Source: Liriodendron chinense (Eukaryota; Streptophyta; Magnoliopsida; Magnoliales; Magnoliaceae). From it: 64,000 bases of DNA. The notes under the pieces are model-generated. The model was not told the DNA's origin. It ran no database searches and saw only the letters and a list, made by a program, of their open reading frames with translations. The stretch spans positions 6,447,966 to 6,511,965 of the forward strand of contig ML058433.1 in assembly GCA_003013855.2 (NCBI GenBank). The letters are read 5' to 3'. Shown one piece after another: positions 1 to 10,350 of this stretch (its first letter is position 1; each line of letters starts with the position of its first letter). The translations under genes and the position numbers were made by a program.

Positions 1-1807
1 TACTTTTGGTGAGTGTTTAAATCACTTGAAGTTGGTTTTGACAAGGTGTGAGGACAAGAACCTTATTTTAAACTGGGAGAAGTGTCATTTTATGGTATAA
101 AGAGGAATAGTCCTTAGACATATCATCTCGTCCAATGAAATAGAGGTAGACCAGGCCAAAATCGATATCATTTCCAATCTACCACCACCCAAAAGCATAC
201 GCGATGTGCGGTCCTTCCTTGGACATGCCGGTTTTTACAAAAGGTTCATAAAGGATTTCAGCCATATCTCTGGGCTTTTATGCAACCTTCTCCAAAAGGA
301 TAACCAATTCAGGTGGAGTGCCGAATGTAAATTAATTTTTTCAAAGACATGTTGACAACTACTCCTATCATGCAACCACCAGATTGGTCAGTCCCTTTTG
401 AGTTGATGTGCAATGTGACAATTATGCTATTGGGGCGGTGTTAGGACAAATGAAGGACAAGAAGCCCCACGTTATTTACTATGTGAGTAGGACCTTAAAT
501 CCTGCCCAAGTCAATTACTCGACTATGGAGAAGGAGCTCCTAGCCATTGTCTTTGCTTTAAAAAAATTTAGGGCGTACTTGATAAGATCCAAGGTTATAG
601 TCTACATGGATCTTGCCTCACTGAAACACCTTCTTTCTAAGAAGGATCAAATAATTAGGAGATGTGTTCCTGATGATGAACAAAATTCTGTCATCTCCTT
701 TTGTCATAATCAAGCATGTGGTGGTCATTTTTTCGCCAAGAAAACCACTGCAAAAAATTTCATAATGTGGTTTTTATTGGCCTACTTTATTTAGAGACAC
801 CCATGAGTTTTGCAAAGCATGCGAGCGTTGTCAAAAGATAGGAGAATTGTCCTGTCGGTATATGATGCCCCTTAACCCAATTCAACATCTCGAAGTCTTC
901 GATTGTTGGGGCATCGATTTCATGGGACCATTCCCCTCATCTTTTGGACATGTATACATATTGCTTGCTGTAGACTATGTGTCCAAGTGGATAGAGGCTA
1001 TTCCATGTAGAACTAACGATCATCGTACGGTTCTAAAGTTCCTTAAAGAAAATATAATTTCCAGATTTGGAATGCCTCGAGCCATCATAAGTGATGGTGG
1101 TTCTCACTTTTGTAATAGGCCCTTTGAACTCTTAATGAAGAAATATGGCATTAGACACAAAGTGAGTACCCATACCACCCACAGACAAGTGGGCAAGCTG
1201 AAATTTCCAATCGGGAAATCAAACAAATTTTGGAAAAGACAGTGAGATCGGATCACAAAGATTGGTCATTGAGATTAGTTGATGCTCTTTAGGCTCACCG
1301 TACCACTTATAAGACCACCATTGGAATGTCCCCTTATAGACTGGTCTATGGGAAAGCTTGTCACTTGCCTGTGGAACTTGAACAAAAAGCCTATTGGGCA
1401 ATTTGGGCATTGAACTTTGACATTGACAAGGCTAGCTCGCTTCACAAACTCCAATTGAATGAGCTTGATGAGATCCGGAACGACACTTATGAGACCTCGA
1501 GGATTTACAAGAGTAGGATGAAGGCCTTTAATGACAAACACATCTTCAGGAAATCCTTCCATGAAGGTCAGAAAGTGCTCTTGTGCAATTCCCGACTTCA
1601 TCTTTTTTTTCGGGAAAATTGAGATCTCTATGGATCGGCCTGTATATTGTCAAAGAATTTTTTCCTCATGGGGTTGTCGAGATAGAAAATGCGGCGAATG
1701 GTAACTGTTTTAAAGTGAACGGACAATGCCTTAAACCATTCGTTGAGAAATTTGATTTAGAGGACATGTCCATCACTCTAAACGATTTTGTGTATCAGGA
1801 TGATTGA
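1..1807 (+). pseudogene. pol: J pol remnant: end of RT, RNase H start, integrase
   Basis: Broken Athila pol. Bases 1-350 encode the end of the reverse transcriptase and connection (KNLILNWEKCHFMV, then IRDVRSFLGHAGFY). RNase H follows from about 400 (YAIGAVLGQ, then EKELLAIVFAL) and stops at LLSKKD near 645. There an internal deletion joins it directly to the integrase start (QIIRRCVPD), removing the rest of RNase H and the linker. Integrase retains a zinc-binding-like HNQACGGH, the first catalytic Asp (GIDFMGPF) and the second (IISDGGSHF). The Glu region is out of frame near 1200. The C-terminal part (HLPVELEQKAYWA to the stop at 1807) is present after further frameshifts. It cannot make a working polyprotein. 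Confidence 0.93.
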
Positions 1808-1990
1808 TCTCCTAGTCTGACGAAGGTATAGAGTAGATTAGTTTTAGTTTGTTTTTCTATTTTTATTTACTTTAGTAGATTTTGATACCGGAGGTAGACT
1901 TCCATGGATCGACTCTCTCAGGTACTATCGTTCTCACTCTCTTTTATTTTACCATTGCTCTCATGTTCATGCTCATTGCATATCGTTATA

Positions 1991-2026
1991 CATTGAGGAC
2001 AATGCAAGATTTAGTTGGGGAGTGAG
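1991..2026 (+). promoter_or_regulatory. J internal stem-loop plus second purine tract
   Basis: CATTG-AGGA-CAATG (a 5-bp stem with an AGGA loop) is followed by AGTTGGGGAGTGAG, which resembles the purine tract that abuts the LTR at 2961-2976. The same pair occurs about 180 bp after pol in elements A and B. A second plus-strand primer is an inference. Confidence 0.5.
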
Positions 2027-2550
2027 ATGAGATTCCTCATCTAGTAGTTTGTGACATTTCGAGCAACATTGTGTTAAAATTTTTCAATTTTCTGAAACAC
2101 TAAAATTCTTTTGGAAAACTTTATTTCTATGTACCTGAAATGTCATAAATATGAAAGGATGAAAGATGAATTGATATGATTTTGAAATCTCTAATTTATC
2201 TTAAACATAATAGTTTTATATGTGAATCTCCCTATTTGTTTGATCGATAGAACATTTAAACACTTTTGAGTCTAATCCACATTACACGATTCTCATGATT
2301 TAAAGGGGTGACTAGACTTGTAGATTGGTGAGACTGAAGATTTGAAGTGTTTAGGAACCAAGCTGGGGTAGTTTGTCCATCCTTGTTTAAGTGAAAATAA
2401 GAGAAAAGAACGAAAGATATGGATTTCTAAAAATCCTATCTAATACAAAAAAAGAAAAGAGAAGAAAAAGAAAAAGAAAGAAGAGAAAGGAAAAAGAAAG
2501 TATGGATATTTATTGAATATTTTTGAAAAAAATTCTGAAAAGGGATATCT

Positions 2551-2660
2551 ATTACCAACCAGGGATGGTCTACCCGTAACCAAAACTGGAAATGGGAAGT
2601 AGTGTGAAGGCCATCGAATGAACGATAAGGCAAATTCTTGTCATAGAAAATTGGTTGATC
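2551..2660 (+). other. Conserved noncoding block in J 3' region
   Basis: TATTACCAACC, GATGGTCTACCCGTAACCAAA, TGGAAATGGGA and GGCAAATTC occur in the same order in A (23874-23990), B (30741-30870) and, reversed, C (6693-6830). There is no shared reading frame. Function unknown. Confidence 0.65.
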
Positions 2661-2960
2661 TCTACACTCTTAGATATTTGGTTTAGCTGATTTATAAGGA
2701 AGGTAATCTTGGAAAGTCATGAGATAAACATGCACAATGCATACTAGACCATGCATGTTTGAATTCATCTATTTGTTAATAAATCGGTGGGGATTCTATG
2801 TGAACACTTATTATGTTTGGAAATTTTAGGAATTCAATCTCTCATCATTTAGTTTTTCTTATATTTACACTTATATGTTTTAAAACATAGTTTCTAAGAG
2901 AGAGTTAAGTTTTCAGAGAAAGGGATTGTTTCACGCTTGTTTTGCTCGAGACTAGCAAAA

Positions 2961-2976
2961 TGCTAGTTGGGGGGTG
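2961..2976 (+). promoter_or_regulatory. J polypurine tract
   Basis: TGCTAGTTGGGGGGTG lies immediately before the 3' LTR start. By position it is the plus-strand primer. Confidence 0.8.
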
Positions 2977-3179
2977 TGATGAGCCTCTAATTTATACATT
3001 TTCTAACCCATTACATCACATTATGTGCATGGTTTTCATGCTTAAAAGACCCATCTAATGCATGTTTTGTGAATGTAGGAATGAGAGATAGAAGCCTTTT
3101 TGTTAGTGATCAAAGGTGGGCCAAAGAATGACGAAGAAAGTCCAAAGAGAATGTAAAAAAGAATGAAGAAACAACAATT

Positions 3180-3445
3180 TCTGATGGATCGGCGATAGGT
3201 GTCCGATTAATCGGAGGAGATTCTGATGGGTACCCAATCGATCGGACCACCCATCGGACATACCAGAAATACCAGATTTGTCTGGACATATTTCCGATCA
3301 ATTACTTGTCCGATTGATTGGAAATAGCGACAAAAACAACAATTCTCTGGACACTTTTACGATCAATTGGATCGTCATCCGATCAATCGGAGACCACATT
3401 CCGAACAATCGAAGGAAACTCCGATCAATTGGACTTATCTGCGCA
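3180..3445 (+). promoter_or_regulatory. J LTR inverted-repeat cluster upstream of TATA
   Basis: Repeated GATCAAT/ATTGATC half-sites, including CCGAT-TA-ATCGG, CCGAT-CA-ATCGG and CGATCAATTGGATCG, are packed into about 260 bp ending about 60 bp before the TATA box. Other Athila LTRs have a different motif at the same place. A protein-binding role is inferred. Confidence 0.6.
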
Positions 3446-3501
3446 GCTGCGTAAGGAGTTACGCAATTCTAGAAGATCCCAAGTCGGTGGCTATCTTTTG
3501 C

Positions 3502-3508
3502 TATAAAA
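3502..3508 (+). promoter_or_regulatory. TATA box of J LTR
   Basis: TATAAAA followed by GGGCACCT. The same TATAAAAGG(G/A)CACCT context recurs in the A and B LTRs. Confidence 0.75.
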
Positions 3509-3683
3509 GGGCACCTCTAACAAGTCCCTGAGGTATCCTAAAAGAATCCTGAGTTCAGTGGGAATTGAAGGAGTGCATCATTGAGTGTTCGCAACCCCTC
3601 CAATTAGGGTTTTTATAGTTTTCTTATGCTTTTTGTTAGTTTTCCATTATTTTTAGTTGAAGAATGATAATGCTCAGCTAGAA

Positions 3684-3705
3684 CCTCTTAGCCTTAGCTA
3701 AGAGG
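3684..3705 (+). other. Conserved LTR hairpin (J)
   Basis: CCTCTTAGC-CTTA-GCTAAGAGG is a perfect 9-bp stem with a 4-nt loop, 182 bp downstream of the TATA box, so it falls in the transcribed leader. Equivalent hairpins occur in A, B, C, F and H. Confidence 0.75.
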
Positions 3706-4380
3706 TGATAGCTAAGGCTAAGAGGTGAAGCTTGTGAGTAGTAATCATTTTGAATTCGTTTTAATTCAAATACTTTATTTTAAGTTGGATTTTTTAGTTC
3801 TAGTTGGAATAAAAGTTGGTATTTTTGGATGTTTTATGAGAGTTCATATGCTTCGGACATGGGTTCCTTGCAATTCTCTGAGATTATCATGTTTGGATTG
3901 ATTAGATTTGAATTGTAGTAATCCTTGAGTGTACCATTATCCATTGGCATGGTCGTTACTTCGAAGGCTACATATTCGACTTCTACGTGCTTCATTAAGA
4001 CTATAATCTGATTCTTCAACTTACGTGGGGATTGTTTGTGTTTGAATGCTTTATCTACCAACTAGAAAGAGATAGAACTTCAATTCTAGTTGTGTTATGC
4101 TTGAATGAATGAATTCACATGGGGGCTACCACAAGTGGATCCTTGAGGCCTTAGTTCTGTTTAAATTACAAATTTTACAAGTTACAGTTTTAAGTTAGTT
4201 TTCAAATTTGAATCATATAATTGCTGAGATTTGAGTTGTTAGAAAGCTTAAATTGGTTTGCCAAATTCCCTGTGGATCGACCTTGGTCTTACCAAGAATT
4301 ATACTACATCGTTACCTTGCACTTGAGGCGAGCGAACACAAACCCGGGACCAGGCTCACCCGGTTTCAAGCAACAAGGAG

Positions 4381-5071
4381 ATGAAATGTGACCTTCCAGA
4401 TGATCAAGTCATGATGGTCAAGGAAGCGCGACTCTGGAAAATGTATTTTGACGGTGCCTCTAGATCAACAGGAGCTAGGGCGAGAGTTATATTTATTAGT
4501 CCACAAGGAGATTTTCTACCTTACTCATTTACGATCGTGCCAACATGTACCAATAACAAAGCAGAATATCAAGTCCTCATCATCTGACTACAATTGGCCC
4601 TAGAAATACGAATTAAAACTATACAAATCTATGATGACTCTAAGATGGTCATCAGGCAACTGACAACGGAATATGAGGTCCACAAGCCTGAATTGTCACC
4701 TTTTTGCCACCAAGCGTAGTCACTGTTTGACCAGTTTCAGAACAACAATATTTTACACATACCGAGACAAGAGAATGTACAAGCAGATTCACTCGCCAAT
4801 TTAGCCGCCGCTCTAGCTAATCCTAGGGGCAGCCCGCTCTAAGTAACAATCGAAGAAAGGAGAATCCTGTCGACAACTGCACTTTGTGGTGGGGGATCAA
4901 GTGCCAACCCCATTTGTTGTTTCAAGATCACAGAAGAAGATGACTGAAGAAGGCCATTCGTCGATTACCTGAAATACGAGTTTCTACCGGAAGACTTCAA
5001 GATGCGCACGCAGGTCAGAAGACGTGCCAGTTCATTTATACTACAGAATGACATGCTTTACAAGCGTTCAT
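4381..5071 (+). pseudogene. K second (archaeal-type) RNase H and linker to integrase
   Basis: This is the additional RNase H that marks Tat elements. Catalytic-type positions are visible: Asp in MYFDGASRS (about 4450), Glu in NKAEYQVLI, Asp in IYDDSKMVI and Asp in ADSLANLAAAL. The linker VTIEERRIL..ILQNDMLYKRS leads into integrase. In-frame stops occur after YQVLII, after FCHQA, before VTIEER and after ITEEDD, so it is dead. The next residues are found 27.9 kb away, across the nested insertion C. Confidence 0.85.
5067..5071. repeat. Target site duplication of C (left copy)
   Basis: TTCAT; the partner is at 32983-32987. Removing one copy and the insert restores K's reading frame. Confidence 0.9.
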
Positions 5072-5655
5072 TGTTCGCTCGCCTCAAGTGCAAGGCTGCG
5101 ATGTAGTAGTAATCTCGATGAGACCGAGGTCGATCCACAGGGAAAGGTAAACACTTTCAACTACTCTAATAACTAGAATCTAAGAAAGTTTAGAAAATCA
5201 ATTTTTAAGAACATAAAATAGAAAAATATGAAAATAAGAAGAACTAGAGCATCAAGGATACACTTGTAGTAGTCCAATGCTAATCCATTCATCCAAGCAC
5301 ATACACAATTAAAATCAAAGTCCTGTCTCTCATCTAATTGGAAGATATAACATTCAAGTACAAACAGTCCCACTTAAATCTGAAAATTAGATTTCTAGTT
5401 CTAATGAAGCACATAGAACTTGAACTTGTAGCCTTTGAAGTAACAGCATGCTCTAGGGTTACTACAATTCGAATTCAAACAACCTGATCATGACAATCTC
5501 AGAGAATTGCGAGGAACTCGTGTCCGGAGTATATAAACTCTCACAAAACTTCTAAAAATCCAAACTTTATTCAAAGTAGAAGTTCAAAATCCACAATTGA
5601 AGTAAAGGGTACTTGAAGAAACAAATTAAAGCATTGAAACTAACTACAAATTTCA

Positions 5656-5677
5656 CCTCTTAGCTTTAGCTAAGAGG
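5656..5677 (-). other. Conserved LTR hairpin (C)
   Basis: CCTCTTAGC-TTTA-GCTAAGAGG, a perfect 9-bp stem about 150 bp downstream of the TATA box on the minus strand. Confidence 0.75.
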
Positions 5678-5934
5678 TTAACTAGAAGAAAGCATTAAAA
5701 ACTAGAAACTAGAACTAGAAGAAGAAGAAAACTAGTTGTAGGAGGCTAGGACGCCTCCTAGGTTTTGATCTCTTTGCTCCCAACGTTGCTAGATGCCCTT
5801 GGAATGAAGTGGAGGAGCCATTTTATAGCTTTTAAGCCTCATCAATGCAGAATATTCCAGAATTTGTGTAGAACTTACGCACTTGCGCAGAGAAAAATTG
5901 AACAGATTTAGAAGTTTCTGGACTGGGTGCATTG

Positions 5935-6165
5935 TTAATTGATCTCTTGAGCTAAGCGATTGATCGCAGGTGGCCGGGCGATTGATCGCTGGGTGCAAAA
6001 GGTGTCCAGCGAGTTTCAGCAACAAATCTTAAAAAATCTGCACTTTTTATGGCTTAGGCGATTGATCTATAGGCTCCATCGATCAATCGCTCAGGTTGGG
6101 AGATCAATCTCTCAGGCTGGGAGATCAATCGCGCAAGGCTGGGAGATTAATCTCTTAGGGTGATT
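5935..6165 (-). promoter_or_regulatory. C LTR inverted-repeat cluster
   Basis: Repeated GCGAT-TG-ATCGC and GAGAT-CA-ATCTC units, at least seven half-site pairs in 230 bp, lie upstream of the C TATA box. The core resembles J's but the flanks differ. Confidence 0.65.
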
Positions 6166-6391
6166 TTCTTCTTTTGTTTTCTTCTTCTTGCTTTTTTTTC
6201 TTCACTTCCTTAGCCTTCCTTTCCTCTGATCTTCAAGGTATGTTAAAATGCACTTTTAACACCAAAATAGTGAAGTCTCTCTCTTGTTCCTACAATCACA
6301 AAAACATGTATTAGATTAGTCTTTAAACATGTAAACCATGCATAATGTGTGATGAATTTGGGTTAGAATATGCACAATTCAAGGCTCAACA

Positions 6392-7671
6392 CACCCTCAA
6401 CCAGCTTTTTGCTAGTCCGGAGCAAAACATGCGTGAACATACCCAACTTTCAAAACCCCACTCTCTCTTAGAAACTATGCTCCTATAAACTCCAAGATAT
6501 ATGAGTACAAAATTCATAAAAACTCAGTGACAAAAATTGAAATCTTAAACTCCTTAAACATAATGAGTGTTTCACATAGAATCTCCACCGATCAATTGAT
6601 AAATGGAAGAATCCGAACAAGTATGGTCTAGTGTGCATGGTGAAAGTTCATCTCATGAATTTTTAGGATTACCTTCTTCATAGATCAACGGAATGAAAGA
6701 TCTGAGAGTGTACAGATCAACAACAAGCCTATGACAAGAATTTGCCTTACCGTTCCTTCGACGGCTTTCACACCACTTCCCATTTCCAGCTTTGGTTACA
6801 GGTAGACCATCCCCTGGTTGGTAATTAGTGGCCCTTTTTAGAATATTCAACTATTTTCAATAATAACCATTTTTTTAAGATCAATAACTGAAGAATCCAA
6901 AAGGTTCACTTCAAACTAAAGTAATAATCACGTAATGGTAATGACATAGGATAAAAATCCTTGCCCCAGATTACATTTGAACATGATGGACAAAGTTCCC
7001 CGGCTTGGTTCCTCAACACGTTAAATCTCAGTCTAGCAGATCCATAAATCTACATAATCCTTTTAAACTATGAGAATCGTATAATGTGAGCTAGACTCAA
7101 AAGTGTTCAAAACTTTCTACCAATCAACTCAATAGGGGAATTCATATAAAAAGCTATTATAATTAAGATAATTCAAGGATTTCAAAATCAGTTACTTCAT
7201 CTATCTTCCTTTCATATTCATAATATCCCAAGTGCATAGAAACAAAGTTTTCCAAAAGAGTTTTGAATTTTAGAAAAATAAAAAACTTTCTACATAATTG
7301 CTCGAAATATCACAAGAGCTAGCTAGATTCATCTGAGGAATCTCACCCCCCAACCAAATTCTTACATTGTCCTTTAACAAGATATGCAATATGCAAGACA
7401 TGAGAGCAATGAAATAAAACAAAGGAGAGTGAGAACGAGAGTACCTGAGGTATCAAGTTGATCAATTCTAATATCTTTCATTGTCTTCATGAGTCTTATT
7501 CAATCCTAAATGCAGAAAAATAAATCATAACCTACCTACCTACCTTTGATTAGTCCGATCGACTACATGATCAAATTTGAGCAGGATCTTCATGAATTCC
7601 AATAACTTTTTCATGAGAACCATCCAAAGTCCTGCTCGACAATAAACATGGGTGCTTTTCTTCCTTGAAAT
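6392..7671 (-). other. C 3' noncoding region
   Basis: Read on the minus strand: a second purine tract (GGTTGGGGGGTG, 7344-7355), a conserved Athila block (6693-6830) and a terminal purine tract (GGTTGAGGGTG, 6392-6402). No coding evidence. Confidence 0.7.
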
Positions 7672-9250
7672 TCAATATTTATGTGCACTACATGCATGAA
7701 AGGAGGAGATAAGAGCACTAAAAAGATATCTCCTCAAATTCTGGATTGGATAATGATTGATTAGAAACAGGTCCTCCCAATCAGATTTCTCAATGGGTTG
7801 AAGAACCCATGATGGTGGAGAGACATTCATCATGTTTTCATTGGTTAAAGTTATCTCCTCCACAATTTCAGAAATAGTCGGTGCTTCCACAAACAATGGT
7901 AAAGAGTGTAAATTAGTGGAGTAGTGTTCTTCAGACACCGACACTATGTCTACCAAAATGTCCAACTCCTTAATCATCTCATCATCCATATCATAGGAGT
8001 GGGCCAAGCATTCCTCTAGGAAATCGAGATAGTCGGATGAAGGGTCTTTATCATCCCTTAACATTTGAAGAAATTCTGTTTTAATGGTAAGGAATTCCTC
8101 CTCTACAAAGAGGAGGTCTTCCAAGAAAAATTCTTCAGATTTAGTGGTAAGCACATCATCTAGCATTGGTTGATCTTTTGAAATTTCAGATTGTGCCACC
8201 TCATCATCCAAAGAAACAGAATTTTCAATTAAAGGGAGGTCTTCCACAATAGAATTTGTCATATGTTGTTAATGGAAGGACTCAAAAAGATTGACTTCGG
8301 CTATCTCTTTAACATGCATATCCTCTAGAGACTCAAAATCATTATGCCATTGGGAAAAAGAAACCATAGGTTCATAAGCATCCACTAAACCCTCATTGTA
8401 GGTAACCCCACTATCGCTTTCAGATTTTATGGATTCTTTAGGTTCGTCAACCGTCACTGAAATCTCTTCATCATTAAATTCAAAGCATCCAAAAGAGATA
8501 GTGGAATCACCATAATTGATAATGACATTGGGATCATCGAGATCAATCTCCTCTAAAAGGTTCTTCATTATATCCAAACAAGGTGAGACTTAGATAGCCC
8601 TGTCCTCCTCATTAGAAGAGATTGATTTGACGCCCTCAAATTCGGGCTCAACATCTTCACAAGATGGTGAGTAAGCTTGACGTGATTGTTCATCTACGTA
8701 CTCTTTCCATATTTTCTCAAGTATTCATGTATACATGTCATCACAAGAGGAATACGTTTTAGGCTGATTGTTAATAACCATGGTTGGTTCTTCCCTTGAA
8801 CAAGGAGAACAATGGTTTCCTCAATTAAAACCATACGCATTGTAGATGGCTGATAGGCATATCCATTCAAGTGATCGCGCATTATCCTAATCGGTTGGCC
8901 ACTATTCTCCCCGTTCCTTTTGTTGTTGCACACCTCCTTGTTGCACACCTCCTACCATAACCGGTGGAACACTCATGTTATTTTCAATCCAGTAATGATG
9001 TAATGTTTTCCCTGGATGATCATTATTCGATTCCGGTATTTCCCCATCATCTTACACCGTGTCTCAATATGTGTATTGCTTTCATTAATGTAATTACGCA
9101 TCGTCTTACATGGGGGGTAGTGGAGGTTCTTTGAATCTCAGAAAAATACTCATGCTTGAAGGGATCCCGATCACAATGAGTTTGAGTCCCCCAATCCGAC
9201 GTCTCATCCTTCAAAAGGTACTTGTACGCACCATTCATCAAATCATACAT
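7672..9250 (-). pseudogene. C gag-like remnant with long acidic region
   Basis: Degraded minus-strand coding. It begins MYDLMNGAYKYLLKDET near 9250. A gag-like patch IRIMRDHLNGYAYQPSTMR (about 8880) resembles the RTxRDYLQPARASTPSC segment of the other gags. A strongly acidic stretch follows: DLDDPNVIINYGDSTISFG near 8520, then LEECLAHSYDMDDEMIKELD near 7980. The last piece resembles the Athila region after protease (EACLAHSHEIDDDMI in element B). Stops and frame changes separate the pieces. I infer a remnant of gag plus the protease-RT linker with the protease core and everything downstream lost. Confidence 0.6.
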
Positions 9251-9481
9251 GATGAAATTTTAAGAAATTGAAAACTACCATAATCTAAAAAAAAGAATAA
9301 AAAGAAGGGAGATGGAGAGATGTTACCCAATAGAGTGAGATCTATGTCAGCAACAATGTCCTACAAAAAAAAATGTTAGTAATCAGAAAAAAATAAAAAA
9401 TCTACTTCTATAAAAACTGAAAATCCTACCTAACTAAAACTACCCTATAGCTACTATAACAATTAGAACCGTTTAACCTTT

Positions 9482-9499
9482 TTCCCGGCAGCAGCGCCA
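9482..9499 (-). promoter_or_regulatory. C primer binding site (tRNA-Asp type)
   Basis: On the minus strand TGGCGCTGCTGCCGGGAA, a few bases inside the 5' LTR. It nearly matches the tRNA-Asp 3' end complement TGGCGCCGTTGCCGGGGA used by Athila. Confidence 0.85.
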
Positions 9500-9505
9500 A
9501 AAAAT

Positions 9506-10101
9506 TGTTCGCTCGCCTCAAGTGCAAGGCTGCGATGTAGTAACAATCTCAGTAAGATCGAGGTTAATCCATAGGGAAAGAGGTAAACACTTCCAACTAC
9601 TCTAATAACTAGAATCTAAGAAAGTTAGAAAATCAGTTTTTAAGAACATAAAATAGAAAAATATGAAAATAAGAAGAACTAGAGCATCAAGGATCCACTT
9701 GTAGTAGTCCAATGCTAATCCATTCATCCAAGCACATACACAATTAGAATCAAAGCGTTGTCTCTCATCTAATTAGAAGATATAACATTCAAGCACAAAC
9801 AGTCCCACTTAAATCTAATAATTAGATTTCTAGTTCTAATGAATCACATAAAACTTGAACTTGTAGCCTTCGAAGTAACAGCCATGCCAAGAGACTATGG
9901 CATGCTCTAGGGTTACTACAATTTGAATTAAAATAACTCAATCATGACAATCTCAGAGAATTGTGAGGAACTCGTGTCCGGAGTATACAAACTCTCACAA
10001 AACTTCTAAAAATCCAAACTTTATTCAAACTAAAAGTTCAAAATCCACAATTGAAGTAAAGGGTACTTGAAAAAATAAATTAAAGCATTGAAACTAACTA
10101 C
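9506..10101 (-). repeat. C 5' LTR, piece 1
   Basis: Starts TGTTCGCTCGCC, matching 5072 onward. The match ends at GAAACTAACTAC, where D begins. About 400 bp of LTR, including the hairpin and TATA region, are missing between this piece and the next. Confidence 0.9.
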
Positions 10102-10136
10102 CAAGTATGAATATCTGCTTCCTTCGATAAGATAGT

Positions 10137-10350
10137 GAAGTACCTATCATTTAAAAAGGGAGACTTAGTCATGATGCTCAAAAGACCCATCATAATGATC
10201 CACAAGATAGGGGGCAAGTTCAAACCCAAATGAGATGGCCCATATGTTGTCATTGAAGTCTTCTCCAATGGGGCATATAGAATGGCAGATCAGGACAGAA
10301 AAGGAATTGACATCTCAATTAATGGCTGATTTATCAAGAAATATTATTCA
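10137..10350 (+). pseudogene. D integrase C-terminal remnant
   Basis: Translates as SFKKGDLVMMLKRPI, then GKFKPK-stop-DGPYVVIEVFSNGAYRM and GIDISING-stop-FIKKYYS. This is the SH3-like C-terminal part of Tat integrase. It aligns with E at about 42620-42827. Two internal stops. Nothing upstream of pol survives. Confidence 0.85.

Larger units (their letters stand above)
1808..2976 (+). other. J 3' noncoding region between pol and LTR
   Basis: No convincing ORF. It holds a stem-loop with a purine tract (1991-2026), a block shared with three other Athila copies (2551-2660) and the terminal purine tract. Many Athila elements carry an env-like gene here; this one has no room for it. Confidence 0.75.
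1..4338 (+). mobile_element. Element J: Athila-type Ty3/gypsy retrotransposon, 3' part
   Basis: The 3' part of an Athila-lineage LTR retrotransposon; its 5' LTR, gag and most of the reverse transcriptase lie beyond the left edge. In order I see a damaged pol, a noncoding 3' region of about 1.2 kb, a purine tract and a 3' LTR that starts TGATGAGCC and ends GCGAACA. The bases after the LTR (CAAAC, 4339-4343) would be the target duplication, but its partner is off the window. J sits inside Tat element K, whose reading resumes directly after the LTR. The lineage call rests on integrase text such as RYMMPLNP and GIDFMGPFPSS. No env-like ORF lies between integrase and LTR. Confidence 0.93.
2977..4338 (+). 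repeat. J 3' LTR
   Basis: A 1,362-bp LTR starting TGATGAGCC and ending GCGAACA. It contains an inverted-repeat cluster, a TATA box (TATAAAA, 3502-3508), a conserved hairpin (3684-3705) and the terminal signature ACTACATCG..CCTTGCACTTGAGG shared by the Athila LTRs here. A 5' copy is not in the window. Confidence 0.92.
4339..5071 (+). mobile_element. Element K, left piece: Tat-lineage retrotransposon
   Basis: Tat-lineage Ty3/gypsy sequence between J and C. The reading frame KRS-Y-EGVLLWCL resumes at 32988 after the C insertion, which proves that this piece and 32988-34074 were one element. Everything upstream of the second RNase H is off the left edge or was displaced by J. Confidence 0.88.
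5072..6391 (-). repeat. C 3' LTR
   Basis: A 1,320-bp LTR in reverse orientation: on the minus strand it starts TGTTGAGCC and ends GGCGAGCGAACA. TATAAAATGG lies at about 5821-5828 (reverse). It contains the hairpin and inverted-repeat cluster listed separately. The partner LTR is at 9506-10101, 13772-13855 and 32713-32982. Confidence 0.93.

Noticed and set aside
2551..2660. Conserved block as a tRNA-like or known small RNA gene
   Set aside because: No cloverleaf, box A/B or snoRNA boxes could be placed; kept only as a conserved block of unknown role.
3480..3540. Host gene promoter from the TATAAAA box
   Set aside because: The box is inside a retrotransposon LTR and recurs with the same surroundings in each LTR.
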